Of a stretch of DNA of 64,000 nucleotides, positions 45,176 through 58,513 are shown piece by piece; positions within the stretch are counted from its first letter, which is position 1; the number at the start of each line of letters is the position of its first letter. This DNA comes from Caenimonas aquaedulcis (GTDB lineage: Bacteria > Pseudomonadota > Gammaproteobacteria > Burkholderiales > Burkholderiaceae_C), in NCBI RefSeq assembly GCF_015831345.1, contig NZ_JADWYS010000001.1, forward strand, positions 568,118 to 632,117. The letters run 5' to 3'. Below the pieces are notes generated by a model. It did not search any database. It was not told the origin of the DNA and worked only from the letters and a program-made list of their open reading frames with translations. The position numbers and the translations under genes are program-made.

Positions 45176-45831
45176 AAGCTCACGTGAAGTTTCTTGCGTA
45201 TTGCCTTGTTTTCATTGGATTTTCGGCGGCCATTGCAGGCTCGTACGACGATTTTTTCATCGCCATCAAGCGCGACGATCCGGGCGCGATGACCGCCCTG
45301 CTGCAGCGCGGGTTCGACCCGAACACGCCCGGACCGGACGGCCTCACCGGCCTGTTTTCGGCCTTGCGCGAAGGTTCCATGAAGGTCACCCCGGTGCTGG
45401 CGCGGTGGCCGTCGACGAAGGTCGAATCGCGAACAGCGCAGGACGAAAGCCCATTGATGATGGCGGCACTGAAAGGGCACCTGGACATCGCGAAACTCCT
45501 CATCGAACGCAATGCCGACGTGAACAAGACGGGCTGGACGCCATTGCACTATGCGGCGACTGGCGGGCACCTGGCCATCATCGAGCTGCTGCTGGAAAAC
45601 CATGCGTACATCGACGCGGAGTCGCCCAATGGAACGACACCGCTCATGATGGCGGCCCAGTACGGCTCGCCCCAGGCGGTGAAATTGCTCCTGGACTCGG
45701 GTGCCGATCCGGGGTTGAAGAACCAGCTCGGGCTCACGGCGATGGACTTCGCGCAACGCGGCAACCGCCGCGACGCCGCGGAACTCCTCTCGGCGTCCGC
45801 CCGGGCCGCACAACCGAAAGGGAAATGGTGA
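45172..45831 (+). CDS. Secreted/periplasmic ankyrin-repeat protein
   Basis: 219 residues from ATG at 45172. A signal peptide (FLAYCLVFIGFSAAIAG) is followed by about five ankyrin repeats (DDPGAMTALLQRGFDPNTPG, DESPLMMAALKGHLDIAKLL, GWTPLHYAATGGHLAIIELL, GTTPLMMAAQYGSPQAVKLL). Ankyrin arrays bind proteins; the partner is unknown. Overlaps tatD by 4 bp and the methyltransferase gene by 7 bp, so the three are probably translated together. Confidence 0.9.
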   Translation: MKAHVKFLAYCLVFIGFSAAIAGSYDDFFIAIKRDDPGAMTALLQRGFDPNTPGPDGLTGLFSALREGSMKVTPVLARWPSTKVESRTAQDESPLMMAALKGHLDIAKLLIERNADVNKTGWTPLHYAATGGHLAIIELLLENHAYIDAESPNGTTPLMMAAQYGSPQAVKLLLDSGADPGLKNQLGLTAMDFAQRGNRRDAAELLSASARAAQPKGKW

Positions 45832-47369
45832 CGACGGACGACTGGACCTCCGGGTACGTGGCCGATATCGGCTACACCTACGGCTATTACGCCGAGCTCA
45901 ATCCCCTGAACATCCGGCTTCCATTCCTGTTTTCGGGCTTCGCGCCGCCCGCCGTCGAAACCGCGTGCGAACTGGGGTTCGGCCAGGGCGTCAGCATCAA
46001 TGCGCACGCAGCCGCGGGAGGCGGGCGCTGGTGGGGAACAGACTTCAATCCGTCCCAGGCGCACTACGCCCAGTCGCTCGCGCAGGCCTCGGGCGCCAGG
46101 GCGCAACTGTTCGACGAATCCTTCGCCGAGTTCTGCGCCCGCCCCGACCTGCCGGCCATGGACTTCATCGCCCTGCACGGCATCTGGAGCTGGATCAGCG
46201 ACGAGAACCGCGCGGTCATCACCGATTTCGTCCGGCGCAAATTGAAGGTCGGCGGCGTGCTCTATGTCAGCTACAACACGCAGCCCGGCTGGGCCGCGAT
46301 GCTGCCGGTGCGCGAATTGCTGGTCCAGCATTCGGAAGTGATGGGCGCCCCGGGCCAGGGCCGCATCCCCAGGATCGATGCAGCGCTGGCCTTCGCGGAC
46401 AAGCTGATGGCGGCCAACACGGCGTTCGGGCGGGCCAACCCGGGCGTCGCCGACCGGCTCAAGAAGATCGGGGCACACAACCGCAACTACGTGGCCCACG
46501 AGTACTTCAACCGTGATTGGGAGCCGATGTCCTTCCAGCGGATGTCCCGCTGGCTGGAGCCGGCCAAGCTGTCCTTTGTCGGCTCGGCGAATTGCCTGGA
46601 ACAGGTCGACTCCATCAATTTGTCGCCGGAGCAGCAGGCCCTCGTGGCTGAGATCCCTGATCCCGCTTTCAAGCAGACGGTACGGGATTTCTGCATCAAC
46701 CAGGGATTCCGCAAGGACTACTGGGTCAAGGGGCCCCGGCGCCTCACCGGGACCGAGCAGGTCGAACGGGTGCGCCAGCAACTGGTCGTTTTGCTCCAGC
46801 CGCGCGCCGAAGTGACCTTGAAGGCGACGAGCCCGCAAGGCGAGCTGGTACTGAGCGAGGACATCTATCCGCCCATCCTCGATGCCCTGGCGGACAACCA
46901 GCCGAAGTCGATCCGCCAGCTGGAGGCCGCCGTGGCGCAGCGGGGCGTAGGCCTCGCGCAGCTGGTGCAGGCCCTCATGGTGTTGTCGGGCAAAGGCAGC
47001 GTCCACGCCGCGGTGGAGTCCGACGCCGCCGGGCGGATGAAGCCCACGAGCGACAAGCTGAACCGGCATCTGGTGGACGGCGCGGCCCTGGGCAACGACG
47101 TCGGCAGCTTGGCCAGCCCGGTGACCGGCGGCGGGATCTCCGCGCCGAGGTTCCACCAGCTGTTCCTGAACTCGCTTTTCGCCGGAAAGAAGCAACCCGA
47201 GGAATGGGCTCGCGACGCCTGGGCAGTGATCTCGTCGCAGTCCCAGCAGGTCGTGAAGGACGGCAAGCCCTTGGCCACGCCAGCGGAGAACCTGGCGGAG
47301 TTGACCGCGCAGGCGAGGGAGTTTGCGCAGAAGCGCTTGCCTGTTCTGCAAGCATTGATGGTTGCTTAA
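45825..47369 (+). CDS. SAM-dependent methyltransferase with regulatory domain
   Basis: 514 residues from ATG at 45825. The N-terminal class I methyltransferase region contains the AdoMet loop TACELGFGQGVSINAHAAAG and a motif II-like DFIALHGIWSWI. The middle part (from about residue 210: NYVAHEYFNRDWEPMSFQRM) matches the methyltransferase regulatory domain seen in proteins near surface-polysaccharide genes. The C-terminus is helical, without known motifs. Target unknown; a surface component or protein methylation is possible. Last gene of the run that begins at mltG. Confidence 0.88.
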   Translation: MVTTDDWTSGYVADIGYTYGYYAELNPLNIRLPFLFSGFAPPAVETACELGFGQGVSINAHAAAGGGRWWGTDFNPSQAHYAQSLAQASGARAQLFDESFAEFCARPDLPAMDFIALHGIWSWISDENRAVITDFVRRKLKVGGVLYVSYNTQPGWAAMLPVRELLVQHSEVMGAPGQGRIPRIDAALAFADKLMAANTAFGRANPGVADRLKKIGAHNRNYVAHEYFNRDWEPMSFQRMSRWLEPAKLSFVGSANCLEQVDSINLSPEQQALVAEIPDPAFKQTVRDFCINQGFRKDYWVKGPRRLTGTEQVERVRQQLVVLLQPRAEVTLKATSPQGELVLSEDIYPPILDALADNQPKSIRQLEAAVAQRGVGLAQLVQALMVLSGKGSVHAAVESDAAGRMKPTSDKLNRHLVDGAALGNDVGSLASPVTGGGISAPRFHQLFLNSLFAGKKQPEEWARDAWAVISSQSQQVVKDGKPLATPAENLAELTAQAREFAQKRLPVLQALMVA

Positions 47370-47427
47370 CAGCTGGGCCCTAGGTCACCTTTCGGCCATC
47401 TGGCCCATATCGGCCGGGCGACCGATC

Positions 47428-47442
47428 CTCGATAACGTCGAG
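47428..47442. promoter_or_regulatory. Short inverted repeat upstream of the fimbrial gene
   Basis: CTCGA-TAACG-TCGAG lies 11 bp before the ATG at 47454 in the 84-bp gap after the methyltransferase gene. It could be an operator or a small hairpin; no clear promoter boxes are visible beside it. Confidence 0.3.
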
Positions 47443-47453
47443 TTCGACACACG

Positions 47454-48515
47454 ATGGACGCGCTGGCGCCTACGCACATGAACTCGATGGTAAAGCGGGC
47501 CCTACCTGCGAGGTGGCTCTTGGTGAGGTTTGCGCTGGCATTGCTGGCCCTGGTCGCTCAGCCCGTGCTGGCTACAGATTGCGCAAGCGTCGATACCGCC
47601 ATGACGGGGCTCCCCACCACTCTCGCCGTTCCGCCTGGAACACCCGCGGGCACGCCGCTGGGGAGTGGGCCATTCACCATGACCATCACCATCAGGAATT
47701 GTGACTCCCACAATGTAATCAACAGCGGCGTGATGGCAACTTTCAACTGGGGAAATACCTCGGTCGAATTTCAAACCACGGCAAGGGGCATCAATATTCA
47801 AATGGTCGGTAGCCCCACGTTTACCACCCAGGGAGATTGCCCTCCGGTGACGACAACGATCTTTCCTGCGCATATCGAAGTGGCTGCCCAAGGCGCCAAG
47901 TTCGCGAATTGCACGTTGATCGCAACGTCCTCTGGCAGGTTTGTTTTGGGCACGCGCAGGATCCGTGGGACTCAAAGCATCACCAATGCCAACTATGGAG
48001 GAATCGGGTGCATCAGCGGCAGCGGGTGCCCAACCGTCGGGGTCTTCACCACATCGGGCACTTTTAACATCCCCATCTTCGTTCCCGCCTGCGCCGGTGT
48101 CCTCAGCGGTACGCAAACCGTCCAGCTTCCCAAGGTCAGCACTTCTAGCGTCGAGGGCAGTTCCTCTGCGGTCGGCAAGACGCGCTTCCAAATCTCGCTC
48201 GCGTCGTGCATCAGCACGGCAAACAATGGGGAGGCGGGGAACGCCGGTTACACCGCGCATTTGACTTGGGCATTCTCGAGCGCCTGCAGCGGCGGCAGCA
48301 CCACGGTCATCTGCAGCTCCGGGACGTCTAACGTCTGGGTACAGATTCTCAAGGGCGACTTCACCGCGATCGACTCCACGAAAGACGACGTCTTTGTCTT
48401 GACCGACGGCACCAACGTGTTCCAGTACTACGCAGGGTACGTCAAGCCAAGCGGCGGGTCGGTGACTGCAGGCACGGTGTCGGCTGTCGCATCGTTCACC
48501 GTGACGTACCAGTGA
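47454..48515 (+). CDS. Fimbrial adhesin-like secreted protein
   Basis: 353 residues (other in-frame ATGs at 47478 and 47487 would still keep the signal peptide LLVRFALALLALVAQPVLA). It is cysteine-rich. The second half (QTVQLPKVSTSSVEGSSS, GKTRFQISLASC, final ASFTVTYQ) resembles the type 1 pilin fold used in chaperone-usher fimbriae, and the first half may be a receptor-binding domain, as in tip adhesins. No chaperone, usher or major pilin gene is present. Base composition is visibly less GC-rich than neighbours, a sign of possible transfer. Confidence 0.75.
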   Translation: MDALAPTHMNSMVKRALPARWLLVRFALALLALVAQPVLATDCASVDTAMTGLPTTLAVPPGTPAGTPLGSGPFTMTITIRNCDSHNVINSGVMATFNWGNTSVEFQTTARGINIQMVGSPTFTTQGDCPPVTTTIFPAHIEVAAQGAKFANCTLIATSSGRFVLGTRRIRGTQSITNANYGGIGCISGSGCPTVGVFTTSGTFNIPIFVPACAGVLSGTQTVQLPKVSTSSVEGSSSAVGKTRFQISLASCISTANNGEAGNAGYTAHLTWAFSSACSGGSTTVICSSGTSNVWVQILKGDFTAIDSTKDDVFVLTDGTNVFQYYAGYVKPSGGSVTAGTVSAVASFTVTYQ

Positions 48516-48524
48516 TTTTATACG

Positions 48525-48980
48525 ATGTATATTATGTTAAATTACATCCTGGCCTTTGTGATTCTGCTTTCAGTGGCCGGTTGCGGAGGCGGCACCGCAG
48601 ATGACCCGCTCCCCGGCGACTACATTGCGGCAAAAGCTTCTTGGCAGGCATCCCACATTTCCGACTATCGATTCACACTGGACCAAGCCTGCCTGTGCCC
48701 GTCCAGGGGCGGTGCCAGAGTCGTCATGGTGCGCGACGGACAAGTCGTCTCGGCCGTCTACTCCGACGGGACCCCGGTCGACGCCGCCGATCTCGCGCGG
48801 ATTCCCTCTATGTCCGACATCTATGCCACGGTAGACGCCGCGTACGCTCGCGGGCTCCAGGTCCGGTTCGTGGCCGGCAGCCCTCACGGAGAGTTCCGGG
48901 AGGTCTACATCGACTACATCAAAGGTGCCGCCGACGATGAGCTGAGGTACACCATCAGCGGCTTTGCCATCGAGGGATGA
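48525..48980 (+). CDS. DUF6174-like lipoprotein
   Basis: 151 residues. The lipobox LLSVAGC marks a lipoprotein signal, with GGG after the cysteine. The mature part (SWQASHISDYRFTLDQACLC, VVMVRDGQVVSAVYSDGTPV, DIYATVDAAYARG) follows the DUF6174 pattern. Start at 48525 or 48534; neither has a recognisable Shine-Dalgarno and the region around the start is AT-rich, so translation may depend on the upstream fimbrial gene 9 bp away. Confidence 0.78.
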   Translation: MYIMLNYILAFVILLSVAGCGGGTADDPLPGDYIAAKASWQASHISDYRFTLDQACLCPSRGGARVVMVRDGQVVSAVYSDGTPVDAADLARIPSMSDIYATVDAAYARGLQVRFVAGSPHGEFREVYIDYIKGAADDELRYTISGFAIEG

Positions 48981-49099
48981 GCGGGAAGGCGTACATGGAA
49001 ACCCGGCCGCCCCGGTGACATTCAGAAACGGCTCCACCTTTCGTTACTAACTCGTTGATTTCTCTGCAGGTTTTCCGTGCAATCCGTCACAGGAACGCC

Positions 49100-49149
49100 T
49101 TGCGCCCGAGCTAGAGTCGGACTAACTTGTTATTCCCAATCACGATTGG
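49100..49149 (+). promoter_or_regulatory. Candidate promoter with inverted repeat
   Basis: TTGCGC (49100-49105) and TAACTT (49123-49128) are 17 bp apart and resemble -35/-10 boxes. A perfect inverted repeat CCAATC-AC-GATTGG (49136-49149) follows, near the expected transcription start and 29 bp before the ATG at 49179. Confidence 0.4.
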
Positions 49150-49178
49150 TCATCCCGAAGGGGAACCCAGAAGTCCAA

Positions 49179-49523
49179 ATGCGTTGGTTGAAACCGAATC
49201 TTAGAAGCAGTATCTACGGCCTGTTGGGTAACCCCCTTCCGCCGTCCGAATCGGTCATGGACGGGGGCACCGAGGACATCCGCGAGTCGATGCTCCAGGT
49301 GCTCGGCGAGACGGGGATGAGGCACTTTCCGCAGATCACGCGGCGCATCCGCTACGCCAACGACATCCAGGCGCTGTGGTACTTGCGCGGCGACCTGATG
49401 GGTGCCCTGGCAGCCATGCACGGAGAAGTCGCGGCCCGGCAGAAGGTGGGATCCATCACCGAGATGTTCCGCGGGCTGCTGCCCGGCAGCCTGGATTCCC
49501 GCCCCAGCCCCCTCGTGGGCTGA
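49179..49523 (+). CDS. Conserved hypothetical protein
   Basis: 114 residues from ATG at 49179; the frame is open to 49077 but that part runs through the promoter-like region. Soluble, no signal peptide, with two helical stretches (RESMLQVLGETGMRHFPQIT, ANDIQALWYLRGDLMGALAA) and a short C-terminal helix before a polar tail. I recognise no named domain. It converges on the S66 peptidase gene with 12 bp between stops. Confidence 0.7.
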   Translation: MRWLKPNLRSSIYGLLGNPLPPSESVMDGGTEDIRESMLQVLGETGMRHFPQITRRIRYANDIQALWYLRGDLMGALAAMHGEVAARQKVGSITEMFRGLLPGSLDSRPSPLVG

Positions 49524-49535
49524 CTTTGTGGCCGC

Positions 49536-52688
<3,153 letters not shown>

Positions 52689-52707
52689 CCGCGAATTGTG
52701 CAGCCGC

Positions 52708-53640
52708 TCAGGCGGGGGCGCTCGAGAGCTTGAAGGCCACGGTCGGCACCGTGAAGTCATGGAACGGGGCCCCGAGCGCGAGTTCCCCGTCGGCATGGAG
52801 CAGGCATTCGCCGCGGCGCAGCGCCACCTCGCTCAGGCTGCCCTGGAAGCGCACCCAGGTGCCGTAGCTGCTCAGGTCGGTGAGCACGAAACCGCCGTTC
52901 TTCCAGTCCACGCGCACGTGCAGGCGGGACACGCGCTGGTCGTTCACGACGAACTCCGCTTCTTCCACCCGGCCCAGGTGCACCGGCATCTGCGTGCTCG
53001 CAAAGGTCGCACGCTGGTCGAGCCAGCAGAATTCGATCGCGGCCTCTTTCTTCTTCGCGGGCTGGAGGTGCTCCAGCGCCGCGGGCGCGGTGAGATTGAC
53101 GGTTTCCGAATCTTCCTGCCAGTCGGCGCGGTACACCACGCGCGGCTCGGTCTTGCCGCGAATCTGGATCGCGCCCAGGCTCAGGAAGCGAACGCCGGGC
53201 CCCGGGTCGTCCACCTGGGAGATGACGGTATCGGTGGCCCAGATCTGGTCGGCGCCTGACAGGTCAGACAGGCGCGAGGCCACATTGACCGCATCGCCGT
53301 AGCAATCGCCGTCGACCTCGATCACCTCCCCGCTGGCCACGCCGACCTGCAGGCGCATGCGCAGGTTGTTGGGCCATTCCTGCAGGCGCTGGTTGTGGAT
53401 GCGCTGGAGTTCCACCACGGCATGGATCGCGGAGCTGCCGTCAGGAAAGACGGCCAGCACGCCATCGCCCAGTGTCTTGACCACGCGCCCGCCGTGCGCG
53501 ATGCAGACGCTGCCGATCCAGTGCGTGAGCGTGGTGATGGCCTGGGTGGCCAGTGAATTGCCGAGCGCCTCGAAGACGCCGGTGCTGCCGGTGAGATCCG
53601 CGAAAACGACCGTGGTGCTGGGGTTCGTTTCGCGCGTCAC
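52708..53640 (-). CDS. Class III nucleotide cyclase with C-terminal FHA domain
   Basis: 310 residues from GTG at 53640. The cyclase catalytic domain (about 8-165) has metal aspartates D15 (VVFADLTGST) and D59 (VVKTLGDGVLAVF), K55 for base recognition, and N119/R123 (GDAVNVASRLSDLSG) for the transition state, so it appears active. Residues ~215-300 form an FHA domain (MPVHLGRVEEAEFVVNDQRV, SRLHVRV, LTDLSSYGTWVR) that binds phosphothreonine peptides. Whether the product is cAMP or cGMP is not certain. It starts 4 bp after guaA. Confidence 0.9.
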   Translation of the reverse strand: MTRETNPSTTVVFADLTGSTGVFEALGNSLATQAITTLTHWIGSVCIAHGGRVVKTLGDGVLAVFPDGSSAIHAVVELQRIHNQRLQEWPNNLRMRLQVGVASGEVIEVDGDCYGDAVNVASRLSDLSGADQIWATDTVISQVDDPGPGVRFLSLGAIQIRGKTEPRVVYRADWQEDSETVNLTAPAALEHLQPAKKKEAAIEFCWLDQRATFASTQMPVHLGRVEEAEFVVNDQRVSRLHVRVDWKNGGFVLTDLSSYGTWVRFQGSLSEVALRRGECLLHADGELALGAPFHDFTVPTVAFKLSSAPA

Positions 53641-53644
53641 GGGC

Positions 53645-55267
<1,623 letters not shown>

Positions 55268-55272
55268 GGGAT

Positions 55273-55707
55273 TCAGATCGTGGCGATGTCGAGGAGCTTG
55301 ACGCCGCAGCCGGGCGCGGCAGACGCCATCTTGCGGTCGAAGGTCAGGAGGGGCAGGTTGAGGGAACGCGCGAGCCACATGTAGCCGGCGTCGCAAGCGG
55401 ACAGGCCCGCGTCCATGGCCATCCCCAGCACGGCCTTGTGCTGCGCGGGCGCGAGTTCGTGCAGATCGACGCGGTGGCGTATCGCCTCGAGCACGCTCCA
55501 CAAGCCCTCCACGGCCGCGGCGGGTATGCGGCCGTGCCGCACGCCGTTGGCGACGATGTTGGCGCACTCCCATTGCCAAAGGTCCGGGGCCTGGGGTTCG
55601 ACTTCATCGCGGCGGATGCGTGCGTAGAGGCGCCGCGTGTGGTCGCTGGCCTCGTCGGGCAGGAGCCACGCCGCGGTCACGGATGCGTCCAGGACGAACG
55701 CGGTCAT
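55273..55707 (-). CDS. PIN-domain toxin (VapC-like)
   Basis: 144 residues from ATG at 55707. PIN-domain acidic residues are D7 ([12 protein letters not shown]), the Glu of [12 protein letters not shown], the Asp of [11 protein letters not shown] and the Asp of LTFDRKMA. Such toxins are Mg-dependent RNases that cut tRNA or rRNA. Its start overlaps the antitoxin stop by 4 bp. It lies between guaB and guaA, with 5 bp to the guaA start, so guaA may be read from the toxin-antitoxin transcript. Confidence 0.9.
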   Translation of the reverse strand: MTAFVLDASVTAAWLLPDEASDHTRRLYARIRRDEVEPQAPDLWQWECANIVANGVRHGRIPAAAVEGLWSVLEAIRHRVDLHELAPAQHKAVLGMAMDAGLSACDAGYMWLARSLNLPLLTFDRKMASAAPGCGVKLLDIATI

Positions 55708-55952
55708 GACTGACGTCCCTCTTCGCGCAGTTCGCGCCAGGAAGGGCCGGGCTTGATCGTCTTGTGGAGGCTGGCGATCTGGTCGAGCTCGCGGGTGATC
55801 TGCTCGTCCGTGATGACCGGCTTGCGGCGCATGGGCAGCATGCGGACCACCTCCTTGCCGTGGCGGGTGATGCGGACTTCCTCGCCCCGCTCGACCGTCT
55901 CGATCAAGGCGGAGAAGTTGTTCTTGGCTTCGAAGATGCCAGTGCGCTGCAT
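55704..55952 (-). CDS. Phd/YefM-type antitoxin
   Basis: 82 residues. The DNA-binding N-terminus reads GIFEAKNNFSALIETVERGE and EVRITRHGKEVVRMLP, the Phd/YefM pattern; the C-terminal half is the likely toxin-wrapping segment (ITRELDQIASLHKTIKPGPS). It neutralises the PIN toxin and should repress its own operon by binding the twin inverted repeats at 55954-56019. Confidence 0.9.
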   Translation of the reverse strand: MQRTGIFEAKNNFSALIETVERGEEVRITRHGKEVVRMLPMRRKPVITDEQITRELDQIASLHKTIKPGPSWRELREEGRQS

Positions 55953-55953
55953 G

Positions 55954-55983
55954 ATTTGGCCAGAAGTTTGATTCTGGCCAAAT
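55954..55983. promoter_or_regulatory. Toxin-antitoxin operator site 1
   Basis: Perfect 12-bp inverted repeat ATTTGGCCAGAA-N6-TTCTGGCCAAAT, directly upstream of the antitoxin ATG and overlapping the expected transcription start. It contains CCAGA-N8-TCTGG, the same core as site 2. Confidence 0.88.
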
Positions 55984-56010
55984 TCTAGGATATTCGTGCC
56001 AGATTTTCAA
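55982..56010 (-). promoter_or_regulatory. Sigma-70-type promoter of the toxin-antitoxin pair
   Basis: On the minus strand TTGAAA (56010-56005) and TAGAAT (55987-55982) are separated by 17 bp, close to consensus. The -35 box lies inside operator site 2 and the -10 box touches operator site 1, so bound antitoxin would block polymerase. Confidence 0.8.
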
Positions 56011-56019
56011 GTCTGGCCA
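55997..56019. promoter_or_regulatory. Toxin-antitoxin operator site 2
   Basis: TGCCAGA-N8-TCTGGCCA repeats the CCAGA-N8-TCTGG core of site 1, shifted by 39 bp and with one base missing in the left arm. It covers the -35 box and lies next to the guaB stop codon. Confidence 0.75.
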
Positions 56020-56028
56020 GAATCGTCC

Positions 56029-57498
56029 TCAGTCCGCTCGGTAGTTCGGGGCTTCCTTGGTGATCTGCACGTCGTGGACGTGGCTCTCGCGGATGCCGGC
56101 GGCCGTGATTTCCACGAATTCCGCCTTGTTGCGCATTTCCTCGATCGTGGCGCAACCGCAATAGCCCATGCTGGCTCGGACGCCGCCGGCCATCTGGAAC
56201 ACGATGGAGACCAGCGAGCCCTTGTACGGCACGCGTCCCTCGATGCCTTCCGGCACCAGCTTGTCCGCATTCGGGTTGCCCGTGGAGGATTCCTGGAAAT
56301 AGCGGTCCGCGCTGCCTTGCTGCATGGCGCCGATGGAGCCCATCCCGCGATAGCTCTTGTAGCTGCGGCCCTGGAACAGGACGATTTCGCCCGGTGCTTC
56401 CTCGGTGCCGGCGAACATGCCGCCCATCATCACCGTGCTGGCGCCGGCCGCGATGGCCTTGGAGATGTCGCCCGAATAGCGGATACCGCCGTCGGCGATC
56501 AGCGGGACGCCGCTGCCCTTGAGCGCGGTGGCGACATTGTCGATGGCCATGATCTGCGGCACGCCGACGCCGGCGACGATGCGCGTCGTGCAAATGGAGC
56601 CCGGGCCGATGCCGACCTTGACCGCATCCGCTCCCACTTCCGCCAGTGCCAGCGCCGCGGCGCCCGTGGCGATGTTGCCGCCGATCACATCCACTTGCGG
56701 ATAGTTCTGCTTGACCCAGCGCACGCGCTCGATCACGCCCTTGCTGTGGCCGTGCGCGGTGTCGACCACGATCGCGTCCACGCCGGCCTTGACCAAGGCT
56801 TCGACGCGTTCCTCGGTGCCCTCACCGACGCCCACGGCCGCGCCCACTCGCAAGCGCCCCGCGCTGTCGCGCGCGGCGTTGGGAAAGCTGGTCTGCTTGA
56901 AGATGTCCTTGACGGTGATCAGGCCTTTGAGCTCGAACGCATCGTTGATCACGAGCAGGCGCTCCAGCTTGTGCTTGTTCAGCAGCGCCTTCGCCTCGGA
57001 GGCGCTCGTCCCCTCGCGCACCGTGATGAGCTTCTCGCGGGGCGTCATGATTTGGCTCACGGGGACGTCGTAGCGCGTCTCGAAGCGCAGGTCCCGCCCG
57101 GTCACGATGCCAACAACCTTGCCGCCGTCGATCACCGGGAAGCCCGAGATTCCCAGCTGCTCGGACATCGCCGAGACCTGGCGCACCGTATGTTCGGGGG
57201 TGATCACCACCGGGTCGCGGAGAACCCCGGACTCGTAGCGCTTCACGCGCGCCACTTCGGCGGCTTGCTGCTTCGGGGTGAGGTTCTTGTGGACGATGCC
57301 GATGCCGCCTTCCTGCGCAATGGCGATCGCGAGGCGCGCTTCCGTGACCGTGTCCATGGCGGCGGACACCAGCGGCAGGTTCAGGGTGATGTTGCGGGAG
57401 AGACGGGTCGCGAGGGAGGTGTCCTTGGGCAGGACCTGGGAGAACGCGGGCACCAGCAACACATCGTCGAAGGTGAGCGCTTTTCCTAAGAGGCGCAT
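56029..57498 (-). CDS. guaB: Inosine-5'-monophosphate dehydrogenase
   Basis: 489 residues from ATG at 57498 with GGAG 7 nt upstream. The catalytic cysteine is in [16 protein letters not shown], two CBS domains span about residues 95-205 ([20 protein letters not shown]), and the flap has GSADRYFQ and VPYKGS. It oxidises IMP to XMP, the step before guaA. In related bacteria guaB and guaA are adjacent; here a toxin-antitoxin pair lies between them. Confidence 0.98.
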   Translation of the reverse strand: MRLLGKALTFDDVLLVPAFSQVLPKDTSLATRLSRNITLNLPLVSAAMDTVTEARLAIAIAQEGGIGIVHKNLTPKQQAAEVARVKRYESGVLRDPVVITPEHTVRQVSAMSEQLGISGFPVIDGGKVVGIVTGRDLRFETRYDVPVSQIMTPREKLITVREGTSASEAKALLNKHKLERLLVINDAFELKGLITVKDIFKQTSFPNAARDSAGRLRVGAAVGVGEGTEERVEALVKAGVDAIVVDTAHGHSKGVIERVRWVKQNYPQVDVIGGNIATGAAALALAEVGADAVKVGIGPGSICTTRIVAGVGVPQIMAIDNVATALKGSGVPLIADGGIRYSGDISKAIAAGASTVMMGGMFAGTEEAPGEIVLFQGRSYKSYRGMGSIGAMQQGSADRYFQESSTGNPNADKLVPEGIEGRVPYKGSLVSIVFQMAGGVRASMGYCGCATIEEMRNKAEFVEITAAGIRESHVHDVQITKEAPNYRAD

Positions 57499-57518
57499 GT
57501 CAAAGCTCCAAAAAACGG

Positions 57519-57547
57519 ATTGTACTCGTGTCCCCTCGGTACTAACC
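57519..57547 (-). promoter_or_regulatory. Candidate guaB promoter
   Basis: On the minus strand TACAAT (57524-57519) is a good -10 box 20 bp before the guaB ATG. The sequence 16-17 bp upstream (GGTTAG/GTTAGT) is only a weak -35 box. Confidence 0.4.
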
Positions 57548-57639
57548 CTGTGCGGGCGGCGAATCCCTTCGTGACCAAGTGCGCACAGGCGCGCGCGCCC
57601 CTGTAGCGCACACGTGGGCCCGGGCGCTACACTCGCGCC

Positions 57640-58161
57640 ATGAAACCGATTCGCGCCTGCCTCCTCACCCTCGCCTGCCTCGTGCCCGTCGCGGGCATGG
57701 CGCAGTGGCAATGGATCGACAAGGACGGCCGCAAGGTCTTCAGCGACCAGGCGCCACCACCCGACCTGCCTGCCAAGAACATCCTGCGCGCACCGTCGGG
57801 CGTGAAAGGCAAATCGATTTCGATGGTGCCCACGGAGCCAGCATCCGCGGCTTCGGCGGCCACCCCCCCCAAGCCGCCCGCTCCGCAGCTGAGTGGCAAG
57901 GACAAGGAGCTCGAGGCGAAAAAGAAGGCCGCCGAATCCGCGGAGGCGGACAAGAAGAAGGCGCAGGAGGAAGAACTCGCGCGCATGCGCGCCGATAACT
58001 GCGCGCGGGCCAAGCGTTCCAAGCAGGCTTTCGATTCGGGCGTTCGCATCTCGCGCATGAACGCCAAAGGCGAGCAGGAATATCTCGATGACGCCCAGCG
58101 CGCCGCGGAAGCCAAGCGACTCGACGGCGTGATCGCCAGCGACTGCAAGGCCGCCTCCTGA
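57640..58161 (+). CDS. DUF4124 domain protein
   Basis: 173 residues with a signal peptide ([17 protein letters not shown]). [20 protein letters not shown] is the DUF4124 core. The remainder is a proline/alanine linker and a long charged helix ([20 protein letters not shown]) with two cysteines further on (DNCARAK and SDCKAAS). Periplasmic; function unknown. Divergent from guaB and convergent with rnfH. Confidence 0.88.
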   Translation: MKPIRACLLTLACLVPVAGMAQWQWIDKDGRKVFSDQAPPPDLPAKNILRAPSGVKGKSISMVPTEPASAASAATPPKPPAPQLSGKDKELEAKKKAAESAEADKKKAQEEELARMRADNCARAKRSKQAFDSGVRISRMNAKGEQEYLDDAQRAAEAKRLDGVIASDCKAAS

Positions 58162-58168
58162 CCTTCGT

Positions 58169-58513
58169 TCAGTAGCCGGCCTTCGCGCCCGCGCGCTTGC
58201 GGGCAAACAGCCCCGCCGCGCGGGCTCCCTGCTTGCGGAACCGCTCGCGCCTCGCGAGCTTCGGATCGACGCCAAGAGGCCGGTAGATCTCCACGCGGTC
58301 CGCGTCCCGCAAGGCTTGCTGCGGCGGCACCTTGCGGCCCCAAATCCCCAGGGACAATTCCTGCGGCAGCTCAGGAAACTCTTCGCGCAGGCCACTGGCT
58401 TCGATGGCCTGGCCCACGGTCGCGCCCTGGGCCAAGTGCAGCGACCATTCCCGCACTTGCCGCGGCCCCGCCGAATACACGAGGGTCACCGCGAAGAAGG
58501 ACGACTCAGCCAT
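58169..58513 (-). CDS. rnfH: RnfH family ubiquitin-fold protein
   Basis: 114 residues from ATG at 58513. The beta-grasp domain reads [39 protein letters not shown] and [20 protein letters not shown], then IEIYRPL-like YRPLGVDPK, followed by a basic tail. Function is not established. It overlaps the ratA-like gene by 8 bp, the conserved ratA-rnfH pair. Confidence 0.9.
   Translation of the reverse strand: MAESSFFAVTLVYSAGPRQVREWSLHLAQGATVGQAIEASGLREEFPELPQELSLGIWGRKVPPQQALRDADRVEIYRPLGVDPKLARRERFRKQGARAAGLFARKRAGAKAGY

Noticed and set aside
45201..45824. Upstream extension of the methyltransferase frame
   Set aside because: This part overlaps the ankyrin gene in another frame and has a biased composition; the ATG at 45825 starts exactly where family similarity begins.
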